DNA of 64,000 bases from Chromatium okenii (GTDB lineage: Bacteria; Pseudomonadota; Gammaproteobacteria; Chromatiales; Chromatiaceae): the NCBI RefSeq assembly GCF_016583745.1, contig NZ_NRRQ01000003.1:1-64000 (forward strand), in the 5' to 3' direction. Of the stretch, positions 38,188 to 47,147 are shown in pieces; within the stretch, counting starts at the first letter, position 1, and each line of letters opens with the position of its first letter. A model generated the notes under the pieces. The model searched no databases and was not told where the DNA came from. It was given only the letters and a program-made list of their open reading frames with translations. Made by a program: the position numbers and the translations under genes.

Positions 38188-39024
38188 CTACCAGAGCGGA
38201 AGCTCAAGCCACCAGTTCCACCATTCCGGCCATCCTCGCGTCCAGAAAGGTCCACTAATGACGATACAAACCGCGCTCCAGAACACGGCACTAAGTGCCA
38301 GGAACAAACCCAAGCGGTGAATGGCGAGCGCACCAATGGAATAACCCACGATGTCACGGAAAAAAGTATTTTCATGCTCACTCGTCTTCACTACTTCACC
38401 TTCTTGCGGATTGGTCACTGACAGAATCAATGAACCGTGCATCGACAATGCTAAAGCATTGGTGAAAAAGAAGGTGATCGCCAGCATGTGCGCTGGGTTG
38501 TAATGGAAGTGTAGGAACTGATAGCCCACATTAGAAACCCAATCAAGATGACTGAGAATTCCGTATGGGAAACCATGTCCCCAGCCGCCGAGTAAAATCG
38601 GACGTACGACAACAAGAACCAAATAAGCGCCAATTGCAAAGGAGAATGCAAACGGAATATGGAAACCAATTCCTAATTTGCGACAAATTTCAACTTCGCG
38701 CAGCGCCCAGGAAACAAACGCACCAATTGCGCAGATTGTAATGATCTGCCACAACCCACCTTCAGCCATCGGTGCCATTCCTAACCCATAACTCAGGTCT
38801 GGTGGCGCAATGCTAATTTGCCAAAGATTAAAGGTTTGCAGTTCCGCATTAGGACCGAGGGTGGCGCCCCAAGCCATTAGGAGCGTTCCTAGCAACGCAA
38901 AGAAAAACCCTGATACTCCGAAGAAGCCGACGTAAAACGGCCCCACCCAGAAGTCGAACAGGTCTCCTCCTATCAACGTCCCGCCACGGACGCGGTACTT
39001 TTTCTCAAAACTGAGCATGGCCAT
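38188..39024 (-). CDS. pufL: Photosynthetic reaction-centre L subunit
   Basis: A 278-residue five-span subunit. Start taken at ATG 39024 ([15 protein letters not shown]), with an AGAGGG ribosome-binding site; the open frame extends 13 codons further but that part is not typical. The special-pair His lies in [20 protein letters not shown] and the iron-ligand His in SMHGSLILS. The C terminus [10 protein letters not shown] is family-typical. It is 17 bases upstream of pufM. Confidence 0.98.
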   Translation of the reverse strand: MAMLSFEKKYRVRGGTLIGGDLFDFWVGPFYVGFFGVSGFFFALLGTLLMAWGATLGPNAELQTFNLWQISIAPPDLSYGLGMAPMAEGGLWQIITICAIGAFVSWALREVEICRKLGIGFHIPFAFSFAIGAYLVLVVVRPILLGGWGHGFPYGILSHLDWVSNVGYQFLHFHYNPAHMLAITFFFTNALALSMHGSLILSVTNPQEGEVVKTSEHENTFFRDIVGYSIGALAIHRLGLFLALSAVFWSAVCIVISGPFWTRGWPEWWNWWLELPLW

Positions 39025-39080
39025 TATAAAACCCTCTGCTGGGGAGACAGCCTGGCCGGACATCTCCTCTTAGCACTACT

Positions 39081-39125
39081 GGCGGTAGACGAGGCGTGCC
39101 ATGAAACAATGCCTCACCTGCCGCC
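39081..39125 (-). promoter_or_regulatory. Hairpin between pufA1 and pufL
   Basis: A long imperfect stem: GGCGGTAGACGAGGC pairs with GCCTCACCTGCCGCC across a 15-base loop. Hairpins at this place are known in puf operons, where they stabilise the antenna mRNA so that LH1 is made in excess over reaction centres. Confidence 0.8.
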
Positions 39126-39142
39126 CCCGTCAAGGACACGAT

Positions 39143-39340
39143 TTAGCGTTGTGGTACAGCTGGTGTCGTTTGCTGTACGGAAGCAGCCGGAACGCCGTCT
39201 TCGAGCCAATTGAAATCAGTGGTGCTTAACAGGATCATGTGAATGGCAAGTGCCAATACAACCAAGAAAACAAACACTGCGATCAGTACGCGGCGGGGGT
39301 CGATTAACAACCAAATTTTCCACATATCAGGTGACATCAT
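39143..39340 (-). CDS. pufA: LH1 antenna alpha polypeptide (alpha1)
   Basis: A 65-residue antenna protein started at ATG 39340 (GTGGAG upstream). N terminus [14 protein letters not shown] with DPRR, span with the His ligand in [12 protein letters not shown], then DFNWLEDG and a 20-residue tail. It follows beta1 and precedes the stability hairpin and pufL. Confidence 0.95.
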   Translation of the reverse strand: MMSPDMWKIWLLIDPRRVLIAVFVFLVVLALAIHMILLSTTDFNWLEDGVPAASVQQTTPAVPQR

Positions 39341-39436
39341 TGGTTTTCTCCACAATTCAAGTTATTAGGAATAAATAGTCGGCAACAACTTTTAGTGAAT
39401 GCTTAATTCAGTTGTTGCAGCGGGCATCATCCGCAA

Positions 39437-39577
39437 TTACAGCCAAGGACGCCACATCCAAGCCAGGATATGCGCGAATACAACGATTCCAAAGAAAGCA
39501 GACATGCTTTGCATAAAAAAGCCATGGAATTCTTGAGCTTCTTGTTCGGTCAATCCGGTTAAGCTGTTGTTAGCCAT
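39437..39577 (-). CDS. pufB: LH1 antenna beta polypeptide (beta1)
   Basis: A 46-residue antenna protein with a strong GGAGG ribosome-binding site. [18 protein letters not shown] carries the conserved N-proximal His, the span holds [11 protein letters not shown] with the bacteriochlorophyll ligand, and the end is MWRPWL. It is the first gene of the puf set and is preceded by about 320 bases without a gene. Confidence 0.95.
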   Translation of the reverse strand: MANNSLTGLTEQEAQEFHGFFMQSMSAFFGIVVFAHILAWMWRPWL

Positions 39578-39897
39578 TGAAAATCCTCCAAAATCTCAAC
39601 AAAGAATAGAGATATAATCGTTGAATGATGCCGCACATCGTGTGGCAGTGGCGCCGTGAATCGACTCGCTACGGCTGGGAATCCACCCGCTGAAAACGGG
39701 TTTAAATCTCGTCAAGTGATTGCTTGAACAGGAATCACGAAATCAGCGTTGGGTCTTCCAACAGCGGCTATCGACACGATCACAGGCCGAAATCTGCTGC
39801 AAGAAACGCCCGTCTAACTTGCCTGACGAGGTGACTAGATTCAGGTGTCAGTCTAGCTTGACTGACACAGATGTCAATCTACATTTACACCTGATTT
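39578..39897 (-). promoter_or_regulatory. puf upstream region with nested palindromes and a PpsR-like site
   Basis: 320 bases between bchZ and pufB1. At 39842-39893 CAGGTGT and ACACCTG enclose a perfect inverted repeat, GTGTCAGTC and GACTGACAC, and a TGT-N12-ACA match at 39872-39889. TGT-N12-ACA is the recognition pattern of the PpsR/CrtJ repressor of photosynthesis genes (established in purple bacteria). The inverted repeat just after the bchZ stop could also end or attenuate the bchZ transcript. Confidence 0.6.
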
Positions 39898-41337
39898 TTA
39901 CAGGCTGCGCTGCGTGGCAAAAACTCGCGCTGCCGTGACCAGTTCCTCGCCAGCCGTCCGCGCCGCCCGCTCTGTCGCATCACGCAACTGTTTGGCAGCC
40001 GAAATCCGCACCACCACCGGCTGACTGTCCACAATCTCATCAAACGCCGCCCGCGCCGCTTCATCCCAAGGCAATTCGCGGTGCATTCGCGCCGGCGTCG
40101 CCTCAACTTTATCAAGCTCCGTGCCGAGCGGAATGATGTGAAAAAGCGCGTCAAATAAAGCGTTACACACCTCTTGAATGAGATAAGTCGCGCCCGCGTA
40201 ACCCATAAATGGAGTGCCGGTATGCCGCCGAATCACGGTGCCCGGAAACGACGCCGGAATATAAGTTGCGCGTGCGCCCATTTCGGCGAGATACATCCGC
40301 TCGTTATAACTACCGAATACGATCAACGGCGTTTTATCCCGAATGGTTTGGCGAATCAGATCGTTATCTGGCTTAACGCCCGCCTGCCGCGTAAATGCAA
40401 AATGACACGGCAAACCCATTTCATCTTCTAAAAAATGCCGCAGTCCCCGACTATAAGTTTCAGTCGCCGCCACGCCAAAACTCGCTGTACCAAAAAAATC
40501 CTGCGTTACCGACCGCCATAAATCCCAAATCGGTTTGATCGTCGTGTGTTTTTCCTGCGCGATAAATGGCTCCGGGTCTAAATTCAATAACTCACCCAAA
40601 GCGCGTAAAAACTTCGTCGTGCTATGCAATCCAATTGGCGCTTGTAAAAACGGACGCTCCAGCGCCTCGCACAATGAACGCCCAAATTCACGGTATAAAC
40701 ACACATTCACTTCCGCATCCGCCAGCTTGGGCACGTCGGCGAGCTGACAGCCGAGCGGAAAAATCAAATTCACCTCCGCGCCGATGCCCTCCACCAGCCG
40801 CCGTATTTCCGCCACATCCGACGGCGCATTAAAGGTGCCGTATATCGACCCAATCAAATTGACTCGCGGCCGTCCCGTCGCCGCTCGCGGCTGGCGCTTG
40901 AGTGCCGCCCCTTTTTTGCTGCCAAACTGCGTCCACAGCCACATCAAAGCGCGATTGGCGCTTTGCCATTGATCTTCGTCGATGGTTCGCGGCAAAAAGC
41001 GCAGAATGTTGGTGCCCTCCGGCGTCACGCCGCCGCCGATCATCTCCGCGATGGAACCCGTCACCACCACCGCCGGGCGCGTCGGATCAAGGGTTTGATA
41101 CGCTCGCCGCATCGCCTGTTCAGTGCCGCGCTGCCCGAGTTCCTCCTCGCCCAGCCCGGTCACCACCACCGGCAACTCGTGCGGCGGCAGCCCGTCGGTG
41201 TAATGCAGCACCGCCGTCACCGGCAAATTTTCACACCCCACCGGACCATCAATAATGACTTGCAGCCCCTTGATTGCCGTAAACACATACACCGCTCCCC
41301 AATAACCACCAGCGCGATCAAGATCATTGATTAACAT
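39898..41337 (-). CDS. bchZ: Chlorophyllide a reductase subunit Z
   Basis: A 479-residue nitrogenase-like subunit of the BchXYZ complex, which reduces ring B of chlorophyllide a on the way to bacteriochlorophyll a. Start taken at ATG 41337 ([19 protein letters not shown]), with GAGGTG ten bases upstream. Family segments include [19 protein letters not shown] with the cluster-ligand Cys and [18 protein letters not shown]. In many purple bacteria bchCXYZ precede puf; here bchZ alone is adjacent and the genes upstream are unrelated. Confidence 0.95.
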   Translation of the reverse strand: MLINDLDRAGGYWGAVYVFTAIKGLQVIIDGPVGCENLPVTAVLHYTDGLPPHELPVVVTGLGEEELGQRGTEQAMRRAYQTLDPTRPAVVVTGSIAEMIGGGVTPEGTNILRFLPRTIDEDQWQSANRALMWLWTQFGSKKGAALKRQPRAATGRPRVNLIGSIYGTFNAPSDVAEIRRLVEGIGAEVNLIFPLGCQLADVPKLADAEVNVCLYREFGRSLCEALERPFLQAPIGLHSTTKFLRALGELLNLDPEPFIAQEKHTTIKPIWDLWRSVTQDFFGTASFGVAATETYSRGLRHFLEDEMGLPCHFAFTRQAGVKPDNDLIRQTIRDKTPLIVFGSYNERMYLAEMGARATYIPASFPGTVIRRHTGTPFMGYAGATYLIQEVCNALFDALFHIIPLGTELDKVEATPARMHRELPWDEAARAAFDEIVDSQPVVVRISAAKQLRDATERAARTAGEELVTAARVFATQRSL

Positions 41338-41402
41338 AAATAAAACACACCTCATTGTAATGGCAATTCGCAGCACACTCGCCGCATTTAATCGACAACC
41401 GT

Positions 41403-41420
41403 TGTCGGGTTAAACTAACA
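41403..41420. promoter_or_regulatory. PpsR/CrtJ-like operator upstream of bchZ
   Basis: TGTCGGGTTAAACTAACA fits TGT-N12-ACA exactly and lies 65 bases upstream of the bchZ start, in the divergent spacer with apbE. No ppsR gene is in the window. By composition alone such a match is expected about once in 4 kb, so position is the main support. Confidence 0.5.
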
Positions 41421-41472
41421 TAAACGCTTTATTGTTTCACTCAGCACTTTTGCGCAACTAGGAGCATTCCCA

Positions 41473-42531
41473 ATGGCGTTTAGTTCATTGCTCACTCAGC
41501 AACAACCGCACCACAACTGGCGCTGGTTAATTCTGATTTTTGCCGTGTTATTCAGCGGCTGCGAACGACCAGACCCCATCATTGAAATTGATGGCCCCAC
41601 GATGGGCACCTATTATTCCGTCAAAGTAGCGCGACCACCGCAAGGCATGACCGCTGCAAGTTTAAAGCAAGGTGTAGAAAAGATATTAGCCCAAGTCATT
41701 GCTGAAATATCCACCTATGATAAAACTTCAGAATTATCACGTCTCAATCAAAATGCGAGCACTGATTGGATTCCCGTATCCGCAAACGTCTATCAACTCA
41801 TTGCCGAAGGACAGCGATTAGCGGCACTCACGAATGGCACCTATGATATTACCATCGGGCCATTAGTGAATTTATGGGGCTTTGGCCCAGAAGCACGGCG
41901 CGATACACCACCATCACAGGATGACATTCAAGCAGCGCAAGCACGCGTTGGGTGGAAAAAATTAGAATTGCAAGCGCAACCACCCGCCGTGCGCAAAGCG
42001 CAAGCCGATTTATATCTTGATTTATCTTCACTCGGTGAAGGCTACGGCGGCGATCAAATTGCTGCATGGTTAAAAACGCAAGGTGTGACCGATTATTTAG
42101 TCGCCATTGCGGGCGCAATTCGCACTGCGGGAGTGAATGCTAAACGACAACCTTGGGCAATTGCAATTGAAGAACCATTGATTGAACATCGCACCATGCA
42201 CCGCGTGATTCCCATTTCTAATCGCGCCGTTGCCACTTCAGGCGATTACCGCAATTTTTTTGAACGCGACGGCAAACGCTATTCACATGAAATCGACCCC
42301 CGCACGGGTACACCAGTGACACGCAATCTCGGCTCTGTCACTGTTGTTGGTGAAGTGGGAATAACAGTGGATGGATTAGCAACTGCGTTAATGGTATTAG
42401 GTGATGAACGCGGTTTAGAACTCGCCAAAGCGCAAAATGTTGCTGCCTATTTTATTATCCGCGATGGTGAAGAATTACGCGGAATTGCCACACCCGCTTT
42501 TCAACAACTCTTTGATCACGCTGAGGATTAA
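41473..42531 (+). CDS. apbE: FAD:protein FMN transferase (ApbE), lipoprotein
   Basis: A 352-residue exported lipoprotein: hydrophobic signal with lipobox LFSGC near residue 35. ApbE attaches FMN to Thr or Ser of target proteins such as the Na+-NQR or Rnf subunits. Motifs present are GPTMGTYYSV, FDITIGPLVNLWGFG-like YDITIGPLVNLWGFG, SLGEGYGGDQIA, and ISNRAVATSGDYRNFF followed by SHEIDPRTG. It overlaps no neighbour, and six bases separate it from the next gene. Target genes are not in the window. Confidence 0.92.
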   Translation: MAFSSLLTQQQPHHNWRWLILIFAVLFSGCERPDPIIEIDGPTMGTYYSVKVARPPQGMTAASLKQGVEKILAQVIAEISTYDKTSELSRLNQNASTDWIPVSANVYQLIAEGQRLAALTNGTYDITIGPLVNLWGFGPEARRDTPPSQDDIQAAQARVGWKKLELQAQPPAVRKAQADLYLDLSSLGEGYGGDQIAAWLKTQGVTDYLVAIAGAIRTAGVNAKRQPWAIAIEEPLIEHRTMHRVIPISNRAVATSGDYRNFFERDGKRYSHEIDPRTGTPVTRNLGSVTVVGEVGITVDGLATALMVLGDERGLELAKAQNVAAYFIIRDGEELRGIATPAFQQLFDHAED

Positions 42532-42536
42532 ATGCC

Positions 42537-44108
42537 ATGTTTGAAGCGACCAAAGTTGGACGTTCCGTTAGCAAAGAAGATTACCGCGAACAGCAAGAAG
42601 TATTGCGCACTGAATTATTGAGTGCTCAACGCGATTTGAAAGCAGCCAATGTGCCGGTGATTATTTTAATTTCTGGCGTGGAAGCTGCTGGCAAGGGTGA
42701 AGTCGTCAATCGTTTGAATGAATGGCTGGATGCGCGAGGTGTACAAACCTTTGCTTTTTGGGAAGAATCTGATGAGGAACGCGACCGCCCGCGTTATTGG
42801 CGCTTTTGGCGTTCATTGCCAGCACGAGGTGATTTTTCAATTCTCTTTGGTGGCTGGTATCAAACGCCAATTGAATATCGCTTTAAGGGCTATTGTTCTG
42901 ATGCGGAACTTGACGGCGAACTCAATCGCATTGTCGATTTTGAGCGGATGCTAATTCAAGACGGCGCATTGATTCTCAAGTTTTGGTTTCATTTGTCCGA
43001 GAGCGATCAAAAATCGCGCTTAAAAGAATTATCCCGTGATGATAAAAGTCGCTGGAAAATGCTGCCGGATAAAAGCAAGTTTGCCGAGCATTATGCAGCA
43101 TTTGAACACGTCGCCGAGCGGGTCATCTTACATACTGATCGCGGCAGTTCGCCTTGGTATTTAATTGAAGCAGCCGACCGACGCTATCGTGATTTGACAG
43201 TTGGCAAAACGCTATTGCACGCAATTCGTTTACGCTTGGCAGAAACCACTGCTGCGACTGATGATGCGCCGCCAGTTATGCGTCCAGAATTGCCCAGCAG
43301 TGCCAGTGCGCAGATTACTCTGCTCGATCAATTAGATTTGTCGCGGGCAATTGCGCGGGATGATTACAAGCAAGAATTGAAGCATTTGCAGAATGAGATT
43401 AACGAATTGGCGTGGTTGGCGTATAACCAAAAACGGTCAACGGTATTGATGTTTGAAGGCGTTGATGCTGGCGGTAAAGGCGGCGCTATTCGGCGCATTA
43501 CCAGCAGCGTTGATGCGCGGTTATATCGCGCAATTCCCGTTGCTGCGCCCACCGATGAAGAAAAAGCGCATCATTATTTATGGCGCTTTTGGCGACATAT
43601 TCCCCGCGCTGGTTTAATGACGTTGTATGATCGTTCATGGTATGGGCGCGTTTTAGTCGAGCGCGTTGAAGGCTTCGCAACAGATGCGGAATGGCGGCGG
43701 GCGTATGCGGAAATCAATCAGTTTGAAGAGCAATTGGTGGATCGCGGTATCATTCTATTAAAATTCTGGCTGCATATCAGTCAAGATGAACAATTGCAGC
43801 GGTTCAAAGATCGGGAAAATGTGCCGTATAAACGCTATAAAATTACCGCTGATGATTGGCGCAATCGGGAAAAATGGCCGCTGTATAAAGAGGCGGTGAA
43901 TGAGATGGTGGCGCGTACCAGTACCAAATATGCAACATGGACGCTGGTGGAAGGGAATGATAAACCGTATGCGCGAATTAAAGTCTTGCGCACGATTTGC
44001 GAGTCATTGCGGCTGGCATTAAAAACCGATCTCGCGCCCGTTTCCGGTTATGTCCCGTGCGGAGATAAACGGATGAATACGGCACCAAATCCCCTTGACA
44101 TCATTTAA
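42537..44108 (+). CDS. pap: Polyphosphate kinase 2 family, two-domain (polyphosphate:AMP phosphotransferase)
   Basis: A 523-residue protein of two PPK2 domains. Each has a Walker A-like loop: ISGVEAAGKGEVVNRL near residue 48 and EGVDAGGKGGAIRRI near residue 306, with lid modules containing YWRFWRSLP and YLWRFWRHIP. Two-domain PPK2 proteins transfer phosphate from polyphosphate to AMP, giving ADP (class II). The C-terminal domain keeps the catalytic Asp and Arg residues (DRSWYGRVLVERVEGF); the first domain differs there (FGGWYQTPIEYRFKGY), as usual for the inactive N-terminal half. Confidence 0.92.
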   Translation: MFEATKVGRSVSKEDYREQQEVLRTELLSAQRDLKAANVPVIILISGVEAAGKGEVVNRLNEWLDARGVQTFAFWEESDEERDRPRYWRFWRSLPARGDFSILFGGWYQTPIEYRFKGYCSDAELDGELNRIVDFERMLIQDGALILKFWFHLSESDQKSRLKELSRDDKSRWKMLPDKSKFAEHYAAFEHVAERVILHTDRGSSPWYLIEAADRRYRDLTVGKTLLHAIRLRLAETTAATDDAPPVMRPELPSSASAQITLLDQLDLSRAIARDDYKQELKHLQNEINELAWLAYNQKRSTVLMFEGVDAGGKGGAIRRITSSVDARLYRAIPVAAPTDEEKAHHYLWRFWRHIPRAGLMTLYDRSWYGRVLVERVEGFATDAEWRRAYAEINQFEEQLVDRGIILLKFWLHISQDEQLQRFKDRENVPYKRYKITADDWRNREKWPLYKEAVNEMVARTSTKYATWTLVEGNDKPYARIKVLRTICESLRLALKTDLAPVSGYVPCGDKRMNTAPNPLDII

Positions 44109-44129
44109 TCAATTTCGCGTTGAGTGGCA

Positions 44130-44489
44130 ATGTTAAAACTACTGTTTATCAGTGCGTGTTTGTGGTTTGGTGTGATTGCCGTGCGGCATTATTGGTGGAC
44201 GCTATTGGATATAGAAACGCCAGCTCCATCGGCATTATTACGGCATTTCGCTGCGGGTTTGTTAATTGTAATGGTGACGGTAACGGCTATTCAGTGGTCA
44301 TGGCAATGGTGGCGTGACCGTGAATTGGTGACGGTGCAGGTGGTGAATGCGAATACCGGTCTGGTGACGGTGTATCAGGCGCGGCACGGGAGTGTCGAAG
44401 GGCGGCAATTTCGTACCGTTGACGGGCGCGAGATTCGCATGGCGGATGTGGAGCGAATGATTATTTTGCCCGCTAAAACAACAGATTAA
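44130..44489 (+). CDS. Small inner-membrane protein, hypothetical
   Basis: About 119 residues from ATG 44130. Two hydrophobic segments (residues 1-18 and 38-57) are followed by a soluble C-terminal part of about 60 residues with a strand-rich pattern (TVQVVNANTGLVTVYQARHG, then VDGREIRMADVERM). The likely topology places this part in the cytoplasm. I do not recognise it. It follows the polyphosphate kinase by 21 bases and may share its transcript. It converges with slp. Confidence 0.6.
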   Translation: MLKLLFISACLWFGVIAVRHYWWTLLDIETPAPSALLRHFAAGLLIVMVTVTAIQWSWQWWRDRELVTVQVVNANTGLVTVYQARHGSVEGRQFRTVDGREIRMADVERMIILPAKTTD

Positions 44490-44501
44490 CGCGCTGCGCT
44501 G

Positions 44502-45005
44502 TTAAAAATGGATGCCGAAACCGCCGCCGATCCGCCCGCCGCCGCCGTAAATGCCGATGCTGATAAATGGCCATAACAAAATGGGATGCGCCATATCAGC
44601 GGCGGCTGGCGCGTCCGGCCACACGCGGACGACGGCTTCATCAAGCGTGGGAATGGCGTCAGCGGTTGGCAACAGGCGTCCGGTCGCGGTGAGGTGTTGC
44701 CCAGCAAGCGGGGTGACGTGATGACGATGGCGCACCAGAAACTGGCCAACCGCAGGCTTGTGAACTGCCGGATGTCCGCAGCGATCCAGCGGATAAGCGG
44801 TGACTTCGGAGACGATGGCGGCATCTTCGCTGCTGCTGGCGACCACCACGCCGCCCCAACTCACCACCGTTTCAGCAGTTTGTCGGCTGGCAACCGCCGG
44901 AGTGAGCGCCGGATCGCCAACGGGTTTGACGCACAGTTGACGCGCCGCGCAGCCGCTCACCACGCTACTTGTGAGCGCCAGCGCCAGCAGTTGCGCCGCC
45001 GTCAT
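44502..45005 (-). CDS. slp: Slp-family outer-membrane lipoprotein
   Basis: A 167-residue lipoprotein with a lipobox SVVSGC near residue 19. The body shows the Slp pattern: VVSWGGVVVASSS, TAYPLDRCGHP, GQFLVRHRHHVTP-type strands, and LTATGRLLPT. Slp proteins are starvation- or stationary-phase-induced outer-membrane lipoproteins of unknown precise role. The end is rich in Gly and Ile (GIYGGGGRIGGGFGIHF). Six bases separate it from the Trm112-like gene upstream. Confidence 0.85.
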   Translation of the reverse strand: MTAAQLLALALTSSVVSGCAARQLCVKPVGDPALTPAVASRQTAETVVSWGGVVVASSSEDAAIVSEVTAYPLDRCGHPAVHKPAVGQFLVRHRHHVTPLAGQHLTATGRLLPTADAIPTLDEAVVRVWPDAPAAADMAHPILLWPFISIGIYGGGGRIGGGFGIHF

Positions 45006-45011
45006 CTCCGG

Positions 45012-45212
45012 CTACCGCGCTTGCCGATAACTGTCCATTTCCTCCAGCGCGAGATGACGCGCCTCATCTTCCAGCATCACCGGAATGTCATCGCGGATCG
45101 GATAGGCGAGCTGCGCGGCCAACGAAATCAATTCGCCCCGAGCGGCATCAAAAATGAGCGGAGCCTTGGTCACGGGGCAGACGAGGATGTCGAGCAGTTT
45201 TTTATCGAACAT
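45012..45212 (-). CDS. Trm112/YcaR-family small protein
   Basis: A 66-residue protein matching the UPF0434/Trm112 family: [14 protein letters not shown], then [17 protein letters not shown]. Only one of the usual metal Cys residues is kept (VCPV), as common in proteobacterial members. In other bacteria it is found beside lpxK and kdsB; here it sits between slp and cysG. Confidence 0.92.
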   Translation of the reverse strand: MFDKKLLDILVCPVTKAPLIFDAARGELISLAAQLAYPIRDDIPVMLEDEARHLALEEMDSYRQAR

Positions 45213-45251
45213 GAATAAACCCTTATTTTTGTTGTGAAAATGAACTTGCAG

Positions 45252-46667
45252 TTATAACGGACGTTCCGCTTCGGGTGGCGCATCTGGCGGACTGAACCAA
45301 TTGAGCTTGTCGCGCAGCGTGACCACCTCGCCCACGATGACCAACGTCGGTGGCTGCGGCGGGTCTGCCATCACCACCTCCAAAATGGTCGCCAACGTGC
45401 CGGTGTAAACCCGTTGCAGGTGCGTCGTACCCTGTTGAATCAGCGCCAGCGGCATCGTCGGCGCGACACCATGCGCCAGCAACTGTTCCACAATCACCGG
45501 CAGCCCGACTAAACCCATATAAAACACCACCGTTTGATTGGGTTGCGCCAGCGCCGCCCAGTTGAGATTGATGGTGCCATCTTTGAGATGCCCTGTGACG
45601 AAGGTCACGGACTGCGCATAATCGCGGTGCGTCAACGGAATGCCCGCATACGCCGCGCAGCCGGACGCGGCAGTGATGCCGGGGATGACTTGAAACGGCA
45701 CGCCTTCCGCCGCCAGCGTGTCGATTTCCTCGCCACCGCGCCCAAAGATAAACGGATCGCCACCTTTGAGCCGCAACACGCGATGTCCTTCTTTGGCGAG
45801 ATCAGCCAGCAGCCGATTGATGTCTTCTTGTCGCATCGCGTGATGATTGCGCTCTTTGCCGACATAAATCCGCCGCGCATCGCGCCGCGTCATCTGCAAA
45901 ATCGGCTCGGCAACCAGCCGGTCATACACCACCACATCCGCCTGCTGCATCAAACGCAGCGCCCGAAACGTCATCAAATCAGGATCGCCGGGACCGGCAC
46001 CGACCAGATAAACCTCGCCCATATCGTGTTCCAGCGCATCGGGTGCCAATTCGCGCTCAATCACCGCCTCCGCTTCGGTGAATTGTCCAGCCAGAATCCG
46101 CTCGGCGACTGCGCCCTGCAACACCCGATCCCAAAAGCGGCGGCGGTCGCGCTGGGCGCTGAAGCGGGCTTTGACCCGTTCCCGATAACTGCCCGCCAGC
46201 GTCGCTAACCGCCCGTAACCAGCGGGAATCAGCGATTCCAAGCGGGTGCGCAGCATCCGCGCCAACACTGGTGAAGCGCGTCCGCTGGAGACGGCAATCA
46301 TCACCGGAGCGCGGTCGATAATCGACGGCAGCAAAAAGGTGCAGGCGTCGGGATCGTCCACCACGTTGACGGGAATGTTGTGCGCCCGGGCGAGCGCAGC
46401 GATCTGCCGATTAACGGTGAGATCATTGGTGGCGGCGATAATCAGGCGCTGACCGTTGACATCCTCGGCTTGAAACGCCCGCGCCTGATGCTGCAACTGC
46501 CCGCTCGCAGCCTGCGCAGTCAAGGTGTCATTTAACGTCGGTGCCACCAGCGTCAGTGCTGCGCCCGCTCGCAACAGGCTGGTGGCTTTACGCGCCGCAG
46601 TCGCGCCGCCGCCGACGATCAAACAAGGCTGTGCCTCAAGATCAAGAAAGATGGGAAGAAAATCCAT
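45252..46667 (-). CDS. cysG: Sirohaem synthase (trifunctional CysG)
   Basis: A 471-residue fusion. The N-terminal half (residues 1-210) is the Met8-like dehydrogenase and ferrochelatase, with the NAD-binding [14 protein letters not shown]. The C-terminal half is uroporphyrinogen III methyltransferase ([15 protein letters not shown], the DRLVAEPIL segment, and [13 protein letters not shown]). Together they convert uroporphyrinogen III to sirohaem, the cofactor of sulfite and nitrite reductases; precorrin-2 also leads to cobalamin, matching cobB in this window. Length equals that of enterobacterial CysG (457) plus a short tail. Confidence 0.96.
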   Translation of the reverse strand: MDFLPIFLDLEAQPCLIVGGGATAARKATSLLRAGAALTLVAPTLNDTLTAQAASGQLQHQARAFQAEDVNGQRLIIAATNDLTVNRQIAALARAHNIPVNVVDDPDACTFLLPSIIDRAPVMIAVSSGRASPVLARMLRTRLESLIPAGYGRLATLAGSYRERVKARFSAQRDRRRFWDRVLQGAVAERILAGQFTEAEAVIERELAPDALEHDMGEVYLVGAGPGDPDLMTFRALRLMQQADVVVYDRLVAEPILQMTRRDARRIYVGKERNHHAMRQEDINRLLADLAKEGHRVLRLKGGDPFIFGRGGEEIDTLAAEGVPFQVIPGITAASGCAAYAGIPLTHRDYAQSVTFVTGHLKDGTINLNWAALAQPNQTVVFYMGLVGLPVIVEQLLAHGVAPTMPLALIQQGTTHLQRVYTGTLATILEVVMADPPQPPTLVIVGEVVTLRDKLNWFSPPDAPPEAERPL

Positions 46668-46794
46668 TGCGCATTTCCGCTGTAAAGACTGATGACTGAC
46701 GATGATGGGGGCGGGGGCGGCGAGTGCCGAGTGAAGTTATGAGATTCGTTGAGTTATCACGAGAAAGTCCTTAATATGCTTAATTATTTAACGA

Positions 46795-47136
46795 TTGAGT
46801 AGAATTGCAATTGTGATTAACGAGATTGACTCTGAGACTTTGCAAGCACGGATTGCGGCAGGTGAGCCGCTGTTATTAGTGGACATTCGCACGCCCAATG
46901 AACGGCTACAGGGCGCAATTCCACACGCGCTGCCGATGCCAATGCACACCATCCCGCTGCGCCTCAGCGAATTGCCTACCGATCAAGATGTGGTGCTCTA
47001 CTGTCACAGCGGAGCGCGGTCTTATCAAGCCACTGCTTATCTGGTGCAACACGGTTTGGAGCGCGTCATCAATCTGCGCGGCGGCATCATCGCGTGGGCG
47101 CGGCACGGCTTTCCGCTCGAAATTCCCACCACTTAA
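46795..47136 (+). CDS. Rhodanese-domain protein
   Basis: A single-domain sulfurtransferase of about 113 residues (TTG 46795; GTG 46813 is also possible). The active-site loop VLYCHSGARSYQA holds the persulfide-forming Cys, followed by LRGGIIAWARHG. It is soluble with no signal. Such proteins carry sulfane sulfur, relevant to a likely sulfur-oxidising lifestyle, but the partner is unknown. It is divergent from cysG and ends 11 bases from the HD-GYP gene facing it. Confidence 0.92.
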   Translation: MSRIAIVINEIDSETLQARIAAGEPLLLVDIRTPNERLQGAIPHALPMPMHTIPLRLSELPTDQDVVLYCHSGARSYQATAYLVQHGLERVINLRGGIIAWARHGFPLEIPTT

Positions 47137-47147
47137 CGCCGCAGCAA

